Source: Paludibacteraceae bacterium
GTDB lineage: Bacteria; Bacteroidota; Bacteroidia; Bacteroidales; Paludibacteraceae
DNA length: 57,893 nucleotides
Reading direction: 5' to 3'
Assembly (NCBI GenBank): GCA_029974315.1
Contig: JARKSE010000024.1
Location: 1 to 57,893, forward strand
Within the stretch, counting starts at the first letter, position 1; each line of letters starts with the position of its first letter. A model generated the notes under the pieces. It made no database searches, had not been told where the DNA came from, and was given only the letters and a program-made list of their open reading frames with translations. Shown one piece after another: positions 23,392-33,050 of this stretch. The position numbers and the translations under genes were made by a program.

Positions 23392-25232
23392 TCAACGATT
23401 CGTTCAGCAATAGGCAATATGTTATTCGCATTTTTATTGCGGTATTATTGGCTATATTTGTAATTCAATTGTTTAGTCTTCAGTTGATTAAGGATTATGG
23501 AGAGCAAGCTGATAGTAATGCGTTGTTACGCCGTACGGTGTATGCGCCTCGTGGTTTGATTTATGACCGCAATGGTGTGTTGCTTGTTTACAATCAGCCC
23601 ACTTATGACATATTGGTTACCATGCACGAATTGCGTACAATGTCGAAAAACGGAACTCCTCTCGACACTTTGGAGTTTTGTAAAATACTTGCGATAACCA
23701 AAGATGAGTTTAATAAACGCATGACAGATGTTAAAAACCGACTTGGTTACTCAGCACGTGTTCCACAACGCTTTATTACGCAACTTTCGCCCACAGAATA
23801 CGCCGTGTTACAAGAAAAGTTGCATCGTTTTCCCGGCTTTACCATTCAAGGTAGGACGCTGCGTAATTATAGCTATCCTGTCGCAGGACATGCGCTCGGT
23901 TCTATTGGTGAAGTGTCGCGAAAAATGATCGAAAATGACCCTTACTACAAACAGGGCGACTATGCAGGGGTTAGTGGTTTTGAAAAATCGTATGAGAAAG
24001 CCCTACGTGGAGAGAATGGTGTAGAGATTTTATTGCGCGACGTGGCTGGACGCATTCAAGGACGTTACAAACATGGTGAGTTTGATAAAGCGGCTGTAGC
24101 GGGTGAGAATTTGACTGTAACACTCGATATTAAGCTACAAATTTTAGCAGAAGAACTCTTACAAGGCAAAAAGGGGAGTGTGGTGGCTATTGAACCAAGC
24201 ACAGGTGAAATATTGGCAATGGCTTCTAATCCAACGTGGAATCCTGATTTGCTAGTGGGGCGTCAACGCTCTAAAAATTACGCAATGCTACAAAATGATC
24301 CCACGAAACCGTTGCTAAATCGTGCGACACAGGGAATTTATTCACCCGGTTCAACATTTAAAACTCTACAAGCTCTGGTGTGTCAACAGGAGGGAGGAAT
24401 TACGCCTGAGACGCTTTTTGGTTGTAACGGGCAGGCTTCTACGCCTATTCGTTGTACGCACTACCATGGTTCGCCTGTCAATCTTGAAAATGCTTTAGAG
24501 CAGAGTTGTAATCCCTATTTTTGGCATGCCTATCGTGAAACTTTGGAAAAAGGCGGTTATGGCGACCGCAATGCGAATTTCAAAGCCAACTATGAGCGGT
24601 GGCGCAATGATATGATTAGTTTTGGGTTAGGTCCTAAATTTAAAGATTCTGACGTTCCCGATCAGGTGAACGGCAGTGTTCCTTCTATAAAAACCTATGA
24701 TAGGTGGTATGGTGTTCGTGGTTGGAAAGCGCTTACTATTCGTTCAAATGCTATCGGGCAAGGTGAAGTGCTGGTTACGCCGTTGCAATTAGCAAATTCT
24801 GTAGCCGTGATTGCTAATGAAGGCTATTACATCACACCGCATTTGCACAAATGCGATTCGATGTTAAAACACAAACACATGTCATTGATTGATAAAAAAT
24901 ATTTTCCTGTAGTCAAACAGGGTATGTGGCGTGTGTGCGAATATGGTACTGGTCGGTGGTATAAGTTAGATAGTATTCCGATGTGTGGAAAAACAGGAAC
25001 TGTTGACAATAGTCATGGTCGTCCACACTCACTGTTTGTAGGTTTTGCGCCAAAAGATGAACCGAAAATTGCCATTGCAGTAGTGATTGAAACATCGGGT
25101 TATGGTGCCACCTGGGCAAATCCTATTGCGAGCGTATTGCTGGAGCAGTATTTAACAGATACAGTAAAACGTACGGCTTTAGTTGATCGATTAAAAAACT
25201 CAGTTACAGATCCAGATGTCAAGAAATATTAG
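23388..25232 (+). CDS. mrdA: Penicillin-binding protein 2 (transpeptidase of elongation)
   Basis: A 614-residue class B PBP. One N-terminal membrane anchor (about residues 11-32), a pedestal domain with RTVYAPRGLIYDRNG, and a transpeptidase domain with the active-site SxxK at STFK 322-325 and KTG at 535-537. The SxN-like motif falls near SCNPYFW. The start is GTG at 23388, overlapping the mreD stop by four bases (GTGA), which implies translational coupling. It cross-links peptidoglycan with RodA as glycosyltransferase partner. Confidence 0.95.
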   Translation: MINDSFSNRQYVIRIFIAVLLAIFVIQLFSLQLIKDYGEQADSNALLRRTVYAPRGLIYDRNGVLLVYNQPTYDILVTMHELRTMSKNGTPLDTLEFCKILAITKDEFNKRMTDVKNRLGYSARVPQRFITQLSPTEYAVLQEKLHRFPGFTIQGRTLRNYSYPVAGHALGSIGEVSRKMIENDPYYKQGDYAGVSGFEKSYEKALRGENGVEILLRDVAGRIQGRYKHGEFDKAAVAGENLTVTLDIKLQILAEELLQGKKGSVVAIEPSTGEILAMASNPTWNPDLLVGRQRSKNYAMLQNDPTKPLLNRATQGIYSPGSTFKTLQALVCQQEGGITPETLFGCNGQASTPIRCTHYHGSPVNLENALEQSCNPYFWHAYRETLEKGGYGDRNANFKANYERWRNDMISFGLGPKFKDSDVPDQVNGSVPSIKTYDRWYGVRGWKALTIRSNAIGQGEVLVTPLQLANSVAVIANEGYYITPHLHKCDSMLKHKHMSLIDKKYFPVVKQGMWRVCEYGTGRWYKLDSIPMCGKTGTVDNSHGRPHSLFVGFAPKDEPKIAIAVVIETSGYGATWANPIASVLLEQYLTDTVKRTALVDRLKNSVTDPDVKKY

Positions 25233-26679
25233 CATAAAATCTTCTCTCGATTGGGCCACAGTCATTTTGTATTTGGTCCTGGTGTTCATAGGCTGGCTTA
25301 ACGTTTATGGCGCCAGTTTTGATTATGATCAAACGTCAATTTTTGATTTTTCATATCGTTCAGGTAAACAGTTTATTTGGATTGTTTGTGCTATCGGTTT
25401 GGCGGGAATTATTCTATTGATTGATTCGCGATTTTTTCAAACCTTTGCCATACTTTTCTACATCCTGATGATTGTGCTGCTTATAGTTACAGCTGTGGTT
25501 GCACCTGAAGTAAAAGGTTCTCGTTCGTGGCTAGTGTTGGGACCTGTGAGTATTCAGCCGGCTGAATTTTCTAAATTTATAACAGCCTTAGCTTTGGCTA
25601 AAGTGATGAGCGGCTATGGATTTAAACTTAATAATTTTAAGAGTTATCTGATTACAGGATTTATAATTCTTCTGCCTGCTATCATAATTATCTTTCAGAA
25701 AGAGACAGGTTCTGCGTTGGTTTATGCAGCTTTTCTGTTGGTTCTTTATCGTGAAGGTATGCCCGGTATGATTCCGCTTATTTGCTTCTGTTGTGTAGTT
25801 CTGTTTATCATTGTAATTCGCTTTAGCGATGTACCTTTTGCTGGTGTTGAAGCGGCATCTGCGGGATTGGTTGTAGCCTTTATATTGATATTGTTAGCCG
25901 TTCCTGTATTGCTATTTTTGTTCAAAAGCGACAAAGAAACACCTAAATACACAGCTTGGGGTTATTTTGCACTATTTGCTTTGGCAACATTCATTCACTT
26001 TATGGGGTGGATTTCTGTCAATTTTCTCTATGTGACGTTATTTTGTATTGCAGCATCTATTATATACCTGTCTGTCAATGCTATACGTTTCCGATTGCCC
26101 CATTATTGGTTTATAGTGCTTTTCTTGGTAGGTTTTACGGGATATTGCTATTCGGCAGAATATATTTTTGAACGCATTTTGGAGTCTCATCAACAGATGC
26201 GTATCAAAGTGGTTTTGGGTATGGAAAATGACCCTCGTGGTGTAGGATATAATGTGAATCAGGCTAAAATTGCTATTGGCTCTGGTGGTTTTTTAGGTAA
26301 GGGTTTTTTAAATGGTACGCAAACTAAATTGAAATATGTACCCGAGCAAGATACTGATTTTATATTTTGCACTGTTGGCGAAGAGTTTGGCTTTTTGGGT
26401 TCTATAACTGTTTTGGCACTCTACTTGTTGTTTCTATTTCGCTTGATTCATCTGGCTGAACGCCAGCGGGAGCCGTTTGCACGCATTTATGGCTATTCGG
26501 TGGTGGGCATATTCTTTTTTCACATAGCCATCAATATCGGTATGGTTATTGGTTTAGCGCCAGTTATTGGTATCCCATTGCCATTTTTCAGTTATGGCGG
26601 TTCTTCACTGTGGGCATTTACCTTTTTGCTCTTTATCTTTCTACGTTTTGATATTTCAAAAACGGCACGAGTACATTAA
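25216..26679 (+). CDS. rodA: Peptidoglycan glycosyltransferase RodA
   Basis: A 487-residue SEDS-family polymerase with about 10-12 membrane helices. It starts with a DWATVILYLVLVFIGWLNVYG segment, and carries the SEDS signatures GSRSWLVLGPVSIQPAEFSKF, GFLGKGFLNGTQTKLKYVPE followed by the catalytic QDTDFIF, and GIPLPFFSYGGSS. The central loop region is longer than in proteobacterial RodA, as usual for Bacteroidetes. It overlaps mrdA by 17 bases, and ends the operon. Confidence 0.95.
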   Translation: MSRNISIKSSLDWATVILYLVLVFIGWLNVYGASFDYDQTSIFDFSYRSGKQFIWIVCAIGLAGIILLIDSRFFQTFAILFYILMIVLLIVTAVVAPEVKGSRSWLVLGPVSIQPAEFSKFITALALAKVMSGYGFKLNNFKSYLITGFIILLPAIIIIFQKETGSALVYAAFLLVLYREGMPGMIPLICFCCVVLFIIVIRFSDVPFAGVEAASAGLVVAFILILLAVPVLLFLFKSDKETPKYTAWGYFALFALATFIHFMGWISVNFLYVTLFCIAASIIYLSVNAIRFRLPHYWFIVLFLVGFTGYCYSAEYIFERILESHQQMRIKVVLGMENDPRGVGYNVNQAKIAIGSGGFLGKGFLNGTQTKLKYVPEQDTDFIFCTVGEEFGFLGSITVLALYLLFLFRLIHLAERQREPFARIYGYSVVGIFFFHIAINIGMVIGLAPVIGIPLPFFSYGGSSLWAFTFLLFIFLRFDISKTARVH

Positions 26680-26707
26680 TCTTTTCAAGCAATGAGTTCA
26701 CATTTAG

Positions 26708-26780
26708 AGCCTTTTGGCGGACTCGAACCGCCGACCTACTCATTACGAATGAGTTGCTCTACCGACTGAGCTAAAAAGGC
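26708..26780 (-). tRNA. tRNA-Thr (anticodon CGT)
   Basis: A 73-base cloverleaf on the reverse strand. Acceptor GCCTTTT with AAAAGGC, D arm AGCTCAGTCGGTAGAGC, anticodon stem ACTCA/TGAGT with loop TTCGTAA (anticodon CGT), and T arm GGCGG-TTCGAGT-CCGCC. CCA not encoded. Confidence 0.95.
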
Positions 26781-26792
26781 ATTTTCAAAATG

Positions 26793-26823
26793 CAAAGGTA
26801 ATACCTATTGCATTAAAATCAAA
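26793..26823 (-). promoter_or_regulatory. Promoter of tRNA-Thr
   Basis: Reverse strand TTTG (26820-26823), 19 bases, TACCTTTG (26793-26800), 13 bases before the tRNA. Confidence 0.8.
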
Positions 26824-26839
26824 CAAATAAATGCATTTT

Positions 26840-27781
26840 TTATAGCAATAAAATCACTATGGCTGATAAAATAGAAATAATAAACCATAGTATAATGCCC
26901 AACAGTATAGGGCTGAAACCCACCTCTTTGATGTTCTCTTTTGATAAACCTGTTCCAATTAAAAAGAGTGTGTAAATCATACCCATTTTAGCAATGCTAA
27001 CAGCTTTGGTGTAAACGGCTTGTCCTTCAGGAAAATAAGTGGCTATCAGCATGGCAACAACATAGAGAAAAATGAACCAAGGAATCGTAATTTTTGATTT
27101 TTTCTCATGCCCACGATTGTAAAAGAAAGCAACGATAAGTGATAATGGAATAATCCACAATGCCCGAATAAGTTTAGTGGTTGTGGCAATATGTAGAGCT
27201 ATTTCGCTACGTGTGGCAGCCGCACCAACGACTGAACTGGTATCGTGTATAGCAATGGCGCACCAGTAGCCAAATTGTGTGTCGCTCATATGTAGCCAAT
27301 CTCCAATGGGCGGGAAAAGAAATAATGCGGCGGCATTTAGCATGAAAATAGTGCCAAGTGCCACAGTCATATCTCTATTTTTAGCGTCGATCACTGGTCC
27401 TAATGCAGCAATGGCACTACCACCGCAAATGGCAGTACCTCCAGCTACTAAAATGGTAGTATCTTTATTGATTTTGAGCAATTTTCCAAAAAGTAACCCC
27501 AAAATCATAGTAATGGCAATAGAAAAAATAGTAAACAGAATACCTGTTTTACCTGCCGAAATCGCTTGTTCTACATTCATACCAAATCCTAAACCAACCA
27601 CAGAGGCTTGTAGTAACATCTTGGTAAAAACTTTGTTGTGTTGTATGAAGGGATTTCCTATACTTAGTGCTACGACAAGACCTAATAGTAGAGCTAAACC
27701 GGGCGACAGAAAGGGAATGACAAAAAGTAAGAGAACAAAAATAGTTTCGCGCTGTTGTTGTGATAATTTTTGTTTAGTCAT
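26840..27781 (-). CDS. YeiH/UPF0324 family putative sulfate exporter
   Basis: A 313-residue membrane protein with about ten helices. The family hallmarks GGTAICGGSAIAALGPVI (about residues 113-130) and AIAIHDTSSVVGAA (about 175-188) are intact. Homologues are called YeiH or putative sulfate exporters, but the transported compound is not firmly known. It lies 30 bases after smpB on the same strand and could share its promoter. The C-terminal region has the usual VGFSPILLGIILWF helix. Confidence 0.85.
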   Translation of the reverse strand: MTKQKLSQQQRETIFVLLLFVIPFLSPGLALLLGLVVALSIGNPFIQHNKVFTKMLLQASVVGLGFGMNVEQAISAGKTGILFTIFSIAITMILGLLFGKLLKINKDTTILVAGGTAICGGSAIAALGPVIDAKNRDMTVALGTIFMLNAAALFLFPPIGDWLHMSDTQFGYWCAIAIHDTSSVVGAAATRSEIALHIATTTKLIRALWIIPLSLIVAFFYNRGHEKKSKITIPWFIFLYVVAMLIATYFPEGQAVYTKAVSIAKMGMIYTLFLIGTGLSKENIKEVGFSPILLGIILWFIISILSAIVILLL

Positions 27782-27811
27782 GGGCTATTGTTGTTAATGG
27801 AGTTTGATGAA

Positions 27812-28273
27812 TTATGCCATTATTTTGCGCACACGTTCCATTTCGCGTTTGTCATCTTTTTCGCGTAGCGATTCGCGTTTGTCGTAGGTTTTTTTGCCTC
27901 GTGCTAAAGCGATTTCGAGTTTAGCCAATCCTTTTTCGTTGATGTACAGTTTTGTAGGGACAATGGTTAATCCACTCTCTTTGGTAGCGCGTTCAAGCTT
28001 ACGCATTTCGCGTTTGGTCAACAGGAGCTTGCGTTCGCGTTTAGTATCGTGATTGTAAAATGTGCCTAAACGGTATAAAGCAATGTGCATATTGCGCACC
28101 CACAATTCGCCATTAGAAAATGAGCAAAATGTGTCAACCAAACTGGCTTTTCCTTCACGGATAGATTTTATCTCTGTACCGTATAGGACAATACCCGCTG
28201 TGAAACGCTCAATCAGTTCGTAATCGAATGAGGCACGCTTGTTTTTTATACTTATGTTTACTTTGGAATGCAT
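27812..28273 (-). CDS. smpB: SsrA-binding protein SmpB
   Basis: A 153-residue RNA-binding protein that delivers tmRNA to stalled ribosomes. The oligonucleotide-binding barrel shows [24 protein letters not shown] and [14 protein letters not shown], the [11 protein letters not shown] segment follows, and the basic C-terminal tail ([28 protein letters not shown], in parts) is complete. Length is typical. No tmRNA gene was recognised in this window. Confidence 0.96.
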   Translation of the reverse strand: MHSKVNISIKNKRASFDYELIERFTAGIVLYGTEIKSIREGKASLVDTFCSFSNGELWVRNMHIALYRLGTFYNHDTKRERKLLLTKREMRKLERATKESGLTIVPTKLYINEKGLAKLEIALARGKKTYDKRESLREKDDKREMERVRKIMA

Positions 28274-28291
28274 AAAGTCCGTTTAGGCGTG

Positions 28292-28299
28292 CAAAGGTA
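28292..28299 (-). promoter_or_regulatory. Promoter -7 box of smpB
   Basis: Reverse-strand TACCTTTG, a full match to TAnnTTTG, 18 bases before the smpB ATG. Confidence 0.68.
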
Positions 28300-28330
28300 A
28301 CTTTTTTTTTACGTTTACTCATAATTTTAT

Positions 28331-28362
28331 ATTGTGAATTTCGCAAAATAGACCTACTTTTG
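28331..28362 (+). promoter_or_regulatory. Promoter of the secreted nuclease gene
   Basis: ATTG (28331-28334), 20 bases, TACTTTTG (28355-28362), then 31 bases to the ATG. Confidence 0.7.
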
Positions 28363-28393
28363 TCTAGTTAAAATCTAACTCAATCCTAACATT

Positions 28394-30355
28394 ATGAAAC
28401 AACGCCTGTCTATATTGACATCATTTCTTTGTGCGATCGCCTTAGTGGTAGTGGCTCAGGTAGATTGTAAAATTTACCAATTACCAACATTCGTAGCTTC
28501 GGCATCAGACCAACAAAAAGTGCGAACTTCAGACATTCGAACTTCGGGTGTTGTTACCGCCGTTGTACGAGATGGAGATACCATAAAAGGCTTTTATTTA
28601 CAAGATAAAGTTGGTGACGGCGATCGCTCAACGTGCGATGCAGTGTTTGTTGCTTTAAACAATGAACATGTGGCGGTAGGTAATGAGATAGAGCTAGTGG
28701 CATCAGTCACGTCAATGGCGGGACAACTTACACTTACTGATGTTTCTGTTTTGCATAAAGTTGCAGAAAATCAGGCTGTAACGCCAACCAAAGTAATTTT
28801 TCCTAAAGACTTTAGTAATTACAACCAATACGTTGGAATGGTTTTGGAGTTTGACCAAACGCTTTTTGTTACTAATAATTACTATTGGGGAAGTGGACGC
28901 ATTACGTTGTCGTCTCACCGTTTGAATGGTGGAGTGGAGATGGAACTGCCCGGTAGCAATGAGTATTTTGCTCTGGTGGCTAAAAATAAACAAGACCAAT
29001 TAACCTTGGTGAGTTCGCCCTCTGCAGCTTACCCTTTTGCTGATGAGCATGAAACATTACGCATGGGCTATCGTGTTGATAACTTACAAGGCACTTTAGT
29101 ACAATCAGGGGCTTATTATCAACTAGAAGTTTCTACGCGTCCCAATTTTTATGGAAATCCTCGCACAGCTACACATGAGCCGATTGGCGATTATAATGTT
29201 AAAGTGTGCTCGTTCAATATGCAGTATTACTTGCGTAGTGCTTATGGCGATTTTGCGGGACCAGCTAATGAAGAAGAAGCCGACCGCCAACATGCAAAAC
29301 TACTTAAAGCGTTACTAGCTATTGATGCTGATATTTATGGATTATTAGAAATTCAACAAGGCAATGAAGCTATTGCTTATATGTGTACTGCGCTTAATAT
29401 AGCTGTGGGTCGTGACGTGTATGCTTACGTGGCCGATGGAACTTCGACGAGTGGCTCTTATACAAAAGTGGGGTTTATTTATCGTAAAGATAAAATTAGC
29501 CCCGTGGGTGCGTTGGAGTTTAATAATTTAAAAACCATGTATCGCAAAGCCATACAACTATTTTCACTTAAATCGACTGGTGAAAAGTTTTTCTTCTCGC
29601 TTAATCACTTTAAGGCAAAAGGTACCACATATTCCACTACACCCGAAGGTGATTTGGATGCTGGCGACGGGCAAAGCACATACAATGCAACACGTGTAGC
29701 TGAAGCAAACTCGGTGATATCAAAATGTGCTAACAACTTGACTGTTGACCCTGATATATTGGTGATGGGCGATATGAACGCTTATTCAAAAGAAGATCCA
29801 ATTCGTCGTTTTGAATCGGCGGGCTACACTAATGTACTCAAACATTATCATGGTGATACAATCTATTCGTACTCTTACCGAGGTGAAGTGGGTTTGTTGG
29901 ATCATGCGCTGGCTAATAATACGATGATGGCGCAAATAACCGGTGCAACAGTTTTTCATATTAACACCGACGAGCATTATAAATTTGAATATAAAAATGC
30001 GGCTACATGTCAGGATAATATGTATCGCTCTTCAGATCATGACGTAGTGGTAGTGGGGTTGAATTTGAAAGGAACTCCAGATAGTGTGGTTAATGTAGTG
30101 GAACCTACTAAAACATGTGTAATTCCTACAGTTGTGAAAGATGATTTTATCACCATTTACAATGCAGCCAAAATGGATGTAACGATTAGCGATTTACAAG
30201 GACGTTTATGTTATAGCGGAAAGTTGCCCAATGATACAAAAGCGACTTTTACAACCGATCAGTTAAATCTTTCACAAGGTTTCTATGTGATACGCATTGT
30301 AGATCCACGTTCTACTGCTATTGAACCACAACTTTTCAAAGTTATAGTACGTTGA
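28394..30355 (+). CDS. Secreted endonuclease/exonuclease/phosphatase-family nuclease with type IX sorting tail
   Basis: A 653-residue secreted protein. A signal peptide (about residues 1-22) is followed by an OB-fold-like region of the YhcR type (FVASASDQQKVRTSDIRTSGVVTAV onward, in parts; about 30-250). An EEP catalytic domain (about 270-560) follows, with VCSFNMQYY, GLLEIQQGNEA, SLNHFKAKG, VMGDMNAYSKEDP and YRSSDHDVVVVGL as active-site motifs. The last 75 residues (VTISDLQGRLCYSGKL to QGFYVIRIVD) form a type A sorting domain of the type IX secretion system. The likely role is extracellular DNA or RNA degradation, at the surface or in the medium. Confidence 0.9.
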   Translation: MKQRLSILTSFLCAIALVVVAQVDCKIYQLPTFVASASDQQKVRTSDIRTSGVVTAVVRDGDTIKGFYLQDKVGDGDRSTCDAVFVALNNEHVAVGNEIELVASVTSMAGQLTLTDVSVLHKVAENQAVTPTKVIFPKDFSNYNQYVGMVLEFDQTLFVTNNYYWGSGRITLSSHRLNGGVEMELPGSNEYFALVAKNKQDQLTLVSSPSAAYPFADEHETLRMGYRVDNLQGTLVQSGAYYQLEVSTRPNFYGNPRTATHEPIGDYNVKVCSFNMQYYLRSAYGDFAGPANEEEADRQHAKLLKALLAIDADIYGLLEIQQGNEAIAYMCTALNIAVGRDVYAYVADGTSTSGSYTKVGFIYRKDKISPVGALEFNNLKTMYRKAIQLFSLKSTGEKFFFSLNHFKAKGTTYSTTPEGDLDAGDGQSTYNATRVAEANSVISKCANNLTVDPDILVMGDMNAYSKEDPIRRFESAGYTNVLKHYHGDTIYSYSYRGEVGLLDHALANNTMMAQITGATVFHINTDEHYKFEYKNAATCQDNMYRSSDHDVVVVGLNLKGTPDSVVNVVEPTKTCVIPTVVKDDFITIYNAAKMDVTISDLQGRLCYSGKLPNDTKATFTTDQLNLSQGFYVIRIVDPRSTAIEPQLFKVIVR

Positions 30356-30891
30356 TGAATCCACTTGCCATTATTGAAAACTACTATGCGCCTGATAGTG
30401 ATTTGTATCATCTTTTGGTAACGCATAGTCGATCAGTAGCGCAAAAAGCGTTGTTTTGGGCACGTAAACATCCAGAATTGGAACTCGATCACCAGTTTAT
30501 TGAAGAGGCAACTCTATTGCATGATATTGGTATTTTCCTCACTGACGCCCCGACATTAGGCTGTTATGGTCCTCATAGCTATATCGAACATGGGTATTTG
30601 GGAGCAGATCTGTTGCGTCAGCACGGCTTAGATAAACATGCTTTAGTTTGCGAACGCCATACAGGAACGGGACTTTCATTAGACGATATCAAACAGCAGC
30701 ATTTACCATTGCCACACCGTGATATGCGTCCAGTTTCGCTTGAAGAGCAATTGATCTGTTTTGCTGACAATTTTTATTCTAAAAGCAATCCCGATACAGA
30801 ACTTACTACCCAACAAATACGCCATAATCTAGCCAGATTTGGTGCTGATAAAGTTCGTACTTTTGATCATTGGATGAGTCTGTTTCTATAA
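30355..30891 (+). CDS. HD-domain (HDIG) phosphohydrolase
   Basis: A 178-residue HD-superfamily protein. HSRSVAQKA supplies the first histidine, EEATLLHDIGIFLTD is the HD motif, and SYIEHGYLGADLLRQ, CERHTGTG and CFADNFYSKSN supply the remaining ligands. The ATG at 30355 shares one base with the stop of the nuclease gene (TGATG); a TTG three bases earlier is less likely. Such short HD proteins are generic nucleotidases or phosphatases, and coupling to a secreted nuclease may reflect use of released nucleotides. Substrate unknown. Confidence 0.85.
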   Translation: MNPLAIIENYYAPDSDLYHLLVTHSRSVAQKALFWARKHPELELDHQFIEEATLLHDIGIFLTDAPTLGCYGPHSYIEHGYLGADLLRQHGLDKHALVCERHTGTGLSLDDIKQQHLPLPHRDMRPVSLEEQLICFADNFYSKSNPDTELTTQQIRHNLARFGADKVRTFDHWMSLFL

Positions 30892-30892
30892 A

Positions 30893-30920
30893 AAAAGCTT
30901 CACTATCAAGTGAAGCTTTT
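30893..30920. terminator. Bidirectional terminator after the HD gene
   Basis: AAAAGCTTCACT pairs with AGTGAAGCTTTT around a 4-base loop, with A and T runs on both sides. It lies between convergent genes. Confidence 0.9.
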
Positions 30921-30942
30921 TAGTTAATTGCGAGGCTACATG

Positions 30943-32379
30943 TTACTTGTCATTTTTAACACTAAACCAAAGTACTCCTGAAATAGCTAAACATATTGCA
31001 CAAATGGCAAAAATAATGGATTTGTCAGCTGCGGCATTTACCACTTCGCCCATTTTGAACGAGGCGACTAATTGCGGCAACACTACCGACAAGTTAAAAA
31101 TCCCCATGTATAATCCCATTTTCGTTTGATCTACTTTTTCACTCATAATAGCAAATGGTAATGATACTAACGATGCCCAACCAATACCAACGATAGCTAA
31201 TGAGATAAAGAAAATGGTGATATTCGACCCAAAGAAATATATGGCCGCATATCCTAAAGCCATTAACAAGATAGCGTTAGTGTGTGTCATTGTCATTCCT
31301 TTGCGTTTCGCAATTTTATTAAGCACTAATACGGGTAGTATAGCCCCAACCAAGTCTCTTACCAAGAAAGCCCATGAGTTAACTGCTTGCATGGAAGCAG
31401 GATTTAAATCCTTGATCACTGTAGATACATAGAAGAACATGTATATGTTCATGGTTTGTACACCCCACCATGTAAATGAGTGCGCAAGTAATATTTTTTG
31501 AAATTCATTAGTATTTTCTTTTGTCTTGGTCATGTTGCTTACAACTACAACAATGGAAATAAGTTGAATAACAACACATGTAAGTTCAACTACGCTTAAC
31601 GTGCAGAAACCTAGATCAATGTGGCTATGGTCTTCTAAACCGAATAATTTAGCTACAATAACGTAGATACCATACAATAAAAATCCATATAAGGGTAATA
31701 GTGCTTCATTGATGTCTTTTATAGATGTTTTAACTTTAACTTGTTCGTCTTCTGAAGCCAATTGACGAGGTTCTTCTATGAAGAACATCGGAATTACTGT
31801 AAATAAAATGGCAATAGCTACACCAACATAAATCAAAACGATGTTACCCCATGTGACTGCAATTAAATAAGCGAGCACACCAAATGTCCCCGATACGGTT
31901 TGCATCCATGTGTAACCTTTAGCACGCTGGTCTTTGGGCGTACAATCGGCAATAAGCGAACGAGTTGGGTTAAAACTTACATTTATAGAAAGATCCAATG
32001 TTAAGGCAACTGTAATAGCAATAGCCAATAGTCCTTCAGAACCTGAAGCTCCAAACACTTGTTGAATAATGCCTAAATTTGGCAGAGCCAGCAGCATCAT
32101 AGCAGTAAGTATGCCACCGAGTAAAATCCAAGGACGACGGCGTCCGCCCATAAACCATAAGTTATCGCTTACTGCACCTACAATAGGTTGTGCAATTATA
32201 CCAGCAATAGGTCCAGCTGCCCATACAATACCAATTTGACTGATATCTAAGTGATACACCTCACTTAAGATCCAACTTAACGCTGAAATTTGAACAGACA
32301 GCGCGAAACCCATGGCTGTGGCGGGTAAACTTAGCAATGCAAAAAAGGCATTACTCATTTTCTTTTGAATACTTAACAT
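30943..32379 (-). CDS. Major facilitator superfamily transporter, SLC45-like sugar transporter
   Basis: A 478-residue membrane protein with 12 predicted helices. The N-terminal half has SALSWILSEVYHLDISQIGIVWAAGPIAGIIAQPIVGAVSDN (in parts) and the cytoplasmic RRRPWILLGG motif typical of SLC45/sucrose-type MFS proteins. Relatives in Bacteroidetes often sit in maltose or sucrose utilisation loci, but no glycoside hydrolase is adjacent here. It has its own consensus promoter and stands alone. A disaccharide or oligosaccharide is the likely substrate, by inference. Confidence 0.8.
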   Translation of the reverse strand: MLSIQKKMSNAFFALLSLPATAMGFALSVQISALSWILSEVYHLDISQIGIVWAAGPIAGIIAQPIVGAVSDNLWFMGGRRRPWILLGGILTAMMLLALPNLGIIQQVFGASGSEGLLAIAITVALTLDLSINVSFNPTRSLIADCTPKDQRAKGYTWMQTVSGTFGVLAYLIAVTWGNIVLIYVGVAIAILFTVIPMFFIEEPRQLASEDEQVKVKTSIKDINEALLPLYGFLLYGIYVIVAKLFGLEDHSHIDLGFCTLSVVELTCVVIQLISIVVVVSNMTKTKENTNEFQKILLAHSFTWWGVQTMNIYMFFYVSTVIKDLNPASMQAVNSWAFLVRDLVGAILPVLVLNKIAKRKGMTMTHTNAILLMALGYAAIYFFGSNITIFFISLAIVGIGWASLVSLPFAIMSEKVDQTKMGLYMGIFNLSVVLPQLVASFKMGEVVNAAADKSIIFAICAICLAISGVLWFSVKNDK

Positions 32380-32426
32380 ACCATTAAATTAAAGAGTTGT
32401 TATCAATGAAAAATATTATTCCCCGA

Positions 32427-32457
32427 CAAAAGTATTTTTTTTATTTAGAAAATACAA
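32427..32457 (-). promoter_or_regulatory. Promoter of the MFS transporter gene
   Basis: Reverse strand TTG (32455-32457), 20 bases, TACTTTTG (32427-32434), 47 bases before the ATG. Confidence 0.7.
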
Positions 32458-32510
32458 TTTTTTTTCATCTTTTATGATATGAATATTCGTTGAAATTCCT
32501 AAGGAGTTGA

Positions 32511-32540
32511 TTGTAATCCCGATTTTTATTTTTATCTTTG
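32511..32540 (+). promoter_or_regulatory. Promoter of bcp (and possibly recA)
   Basis: TTG (32511-32513), 19 bases, TATCTTTG (32533-32540), 21 bases before the bcp ATG. Confidence 0.72.
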
Positions 32541-32561
32541 TAAAATTAAAAGAATAATAAT

Positions 32562-33017
32562 ATGGCAATAAAAATAGGAGATAAAATACCCGAGAGTTTG
32601 GGTGTCAATAAAATAGGAGAGCCTGTTTCGGCAAGTATGTTTCGTGGTAAAAAAGTAGCTTTATATTTTTATCCAAAGGATAACACATCTGGCTGCACAG
32701 CACAAGCCTGCAATTTACGCGATAATTATGCTGAATTACGGCAAGCGGGTTATGAAATTGTAGGCGTAAGCGTGGATGACGAAAAATCACATCAAAAATT
32801 TATAGCGAAATACAATTTGCCCTTTATGCTCATTGCAGATACCGATAAAACATTGGTGCAGCATTTTGGCGTGTGGGGCGAGAAAAAAATGTATGGTCGT
32901 ACCTATATGGGAACATTTCGCACCACTTTTCTGTTTAATGAAGACGGAATTCTAGAGCGGATTATTTCGCCCAAAGAGATAAAAACAAGCAACCATGCAG
33001 CACAAATTTTACAATAG
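32562..33017 (+). CDS. bcp: Thioredoxin-dependent thiol peroxidase (Bcp/PrxQ)
   Basis: A 151-residue atypical two-cysteine peroxiredoxin that reduces hydrogen and lipid peroxides. YFYPKDNTSGCTAQACNLRD places the peroxidatic Cys at 45 and the resolving Cys at 50, the standard Bcp pair. VSVDDEKSHQKF and RTTFLFNEDG are further family motifs. It precedes recA by 33 bases, an arrangement that suggests cotranscription of an antioxidant gene with DNA repair. Confidence 0.95.
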   Translation: MAIKIGDKIPESLGVNKIGEPVSASMFRGKKVALYFYPKDNTSGCTAQACNLRDNYAELRQAGYEIVGVSVDDEKSHQKFIAKYNLPFMLIADTDKTLVQHFGVWGEKKMYGRTYMGTFRTTFLFNEDGILERIISPKEIKTSNHAAQILQ

Positions 33018-33050
33018 AAACGTATAAATTATTAAACAAAAAATCATATT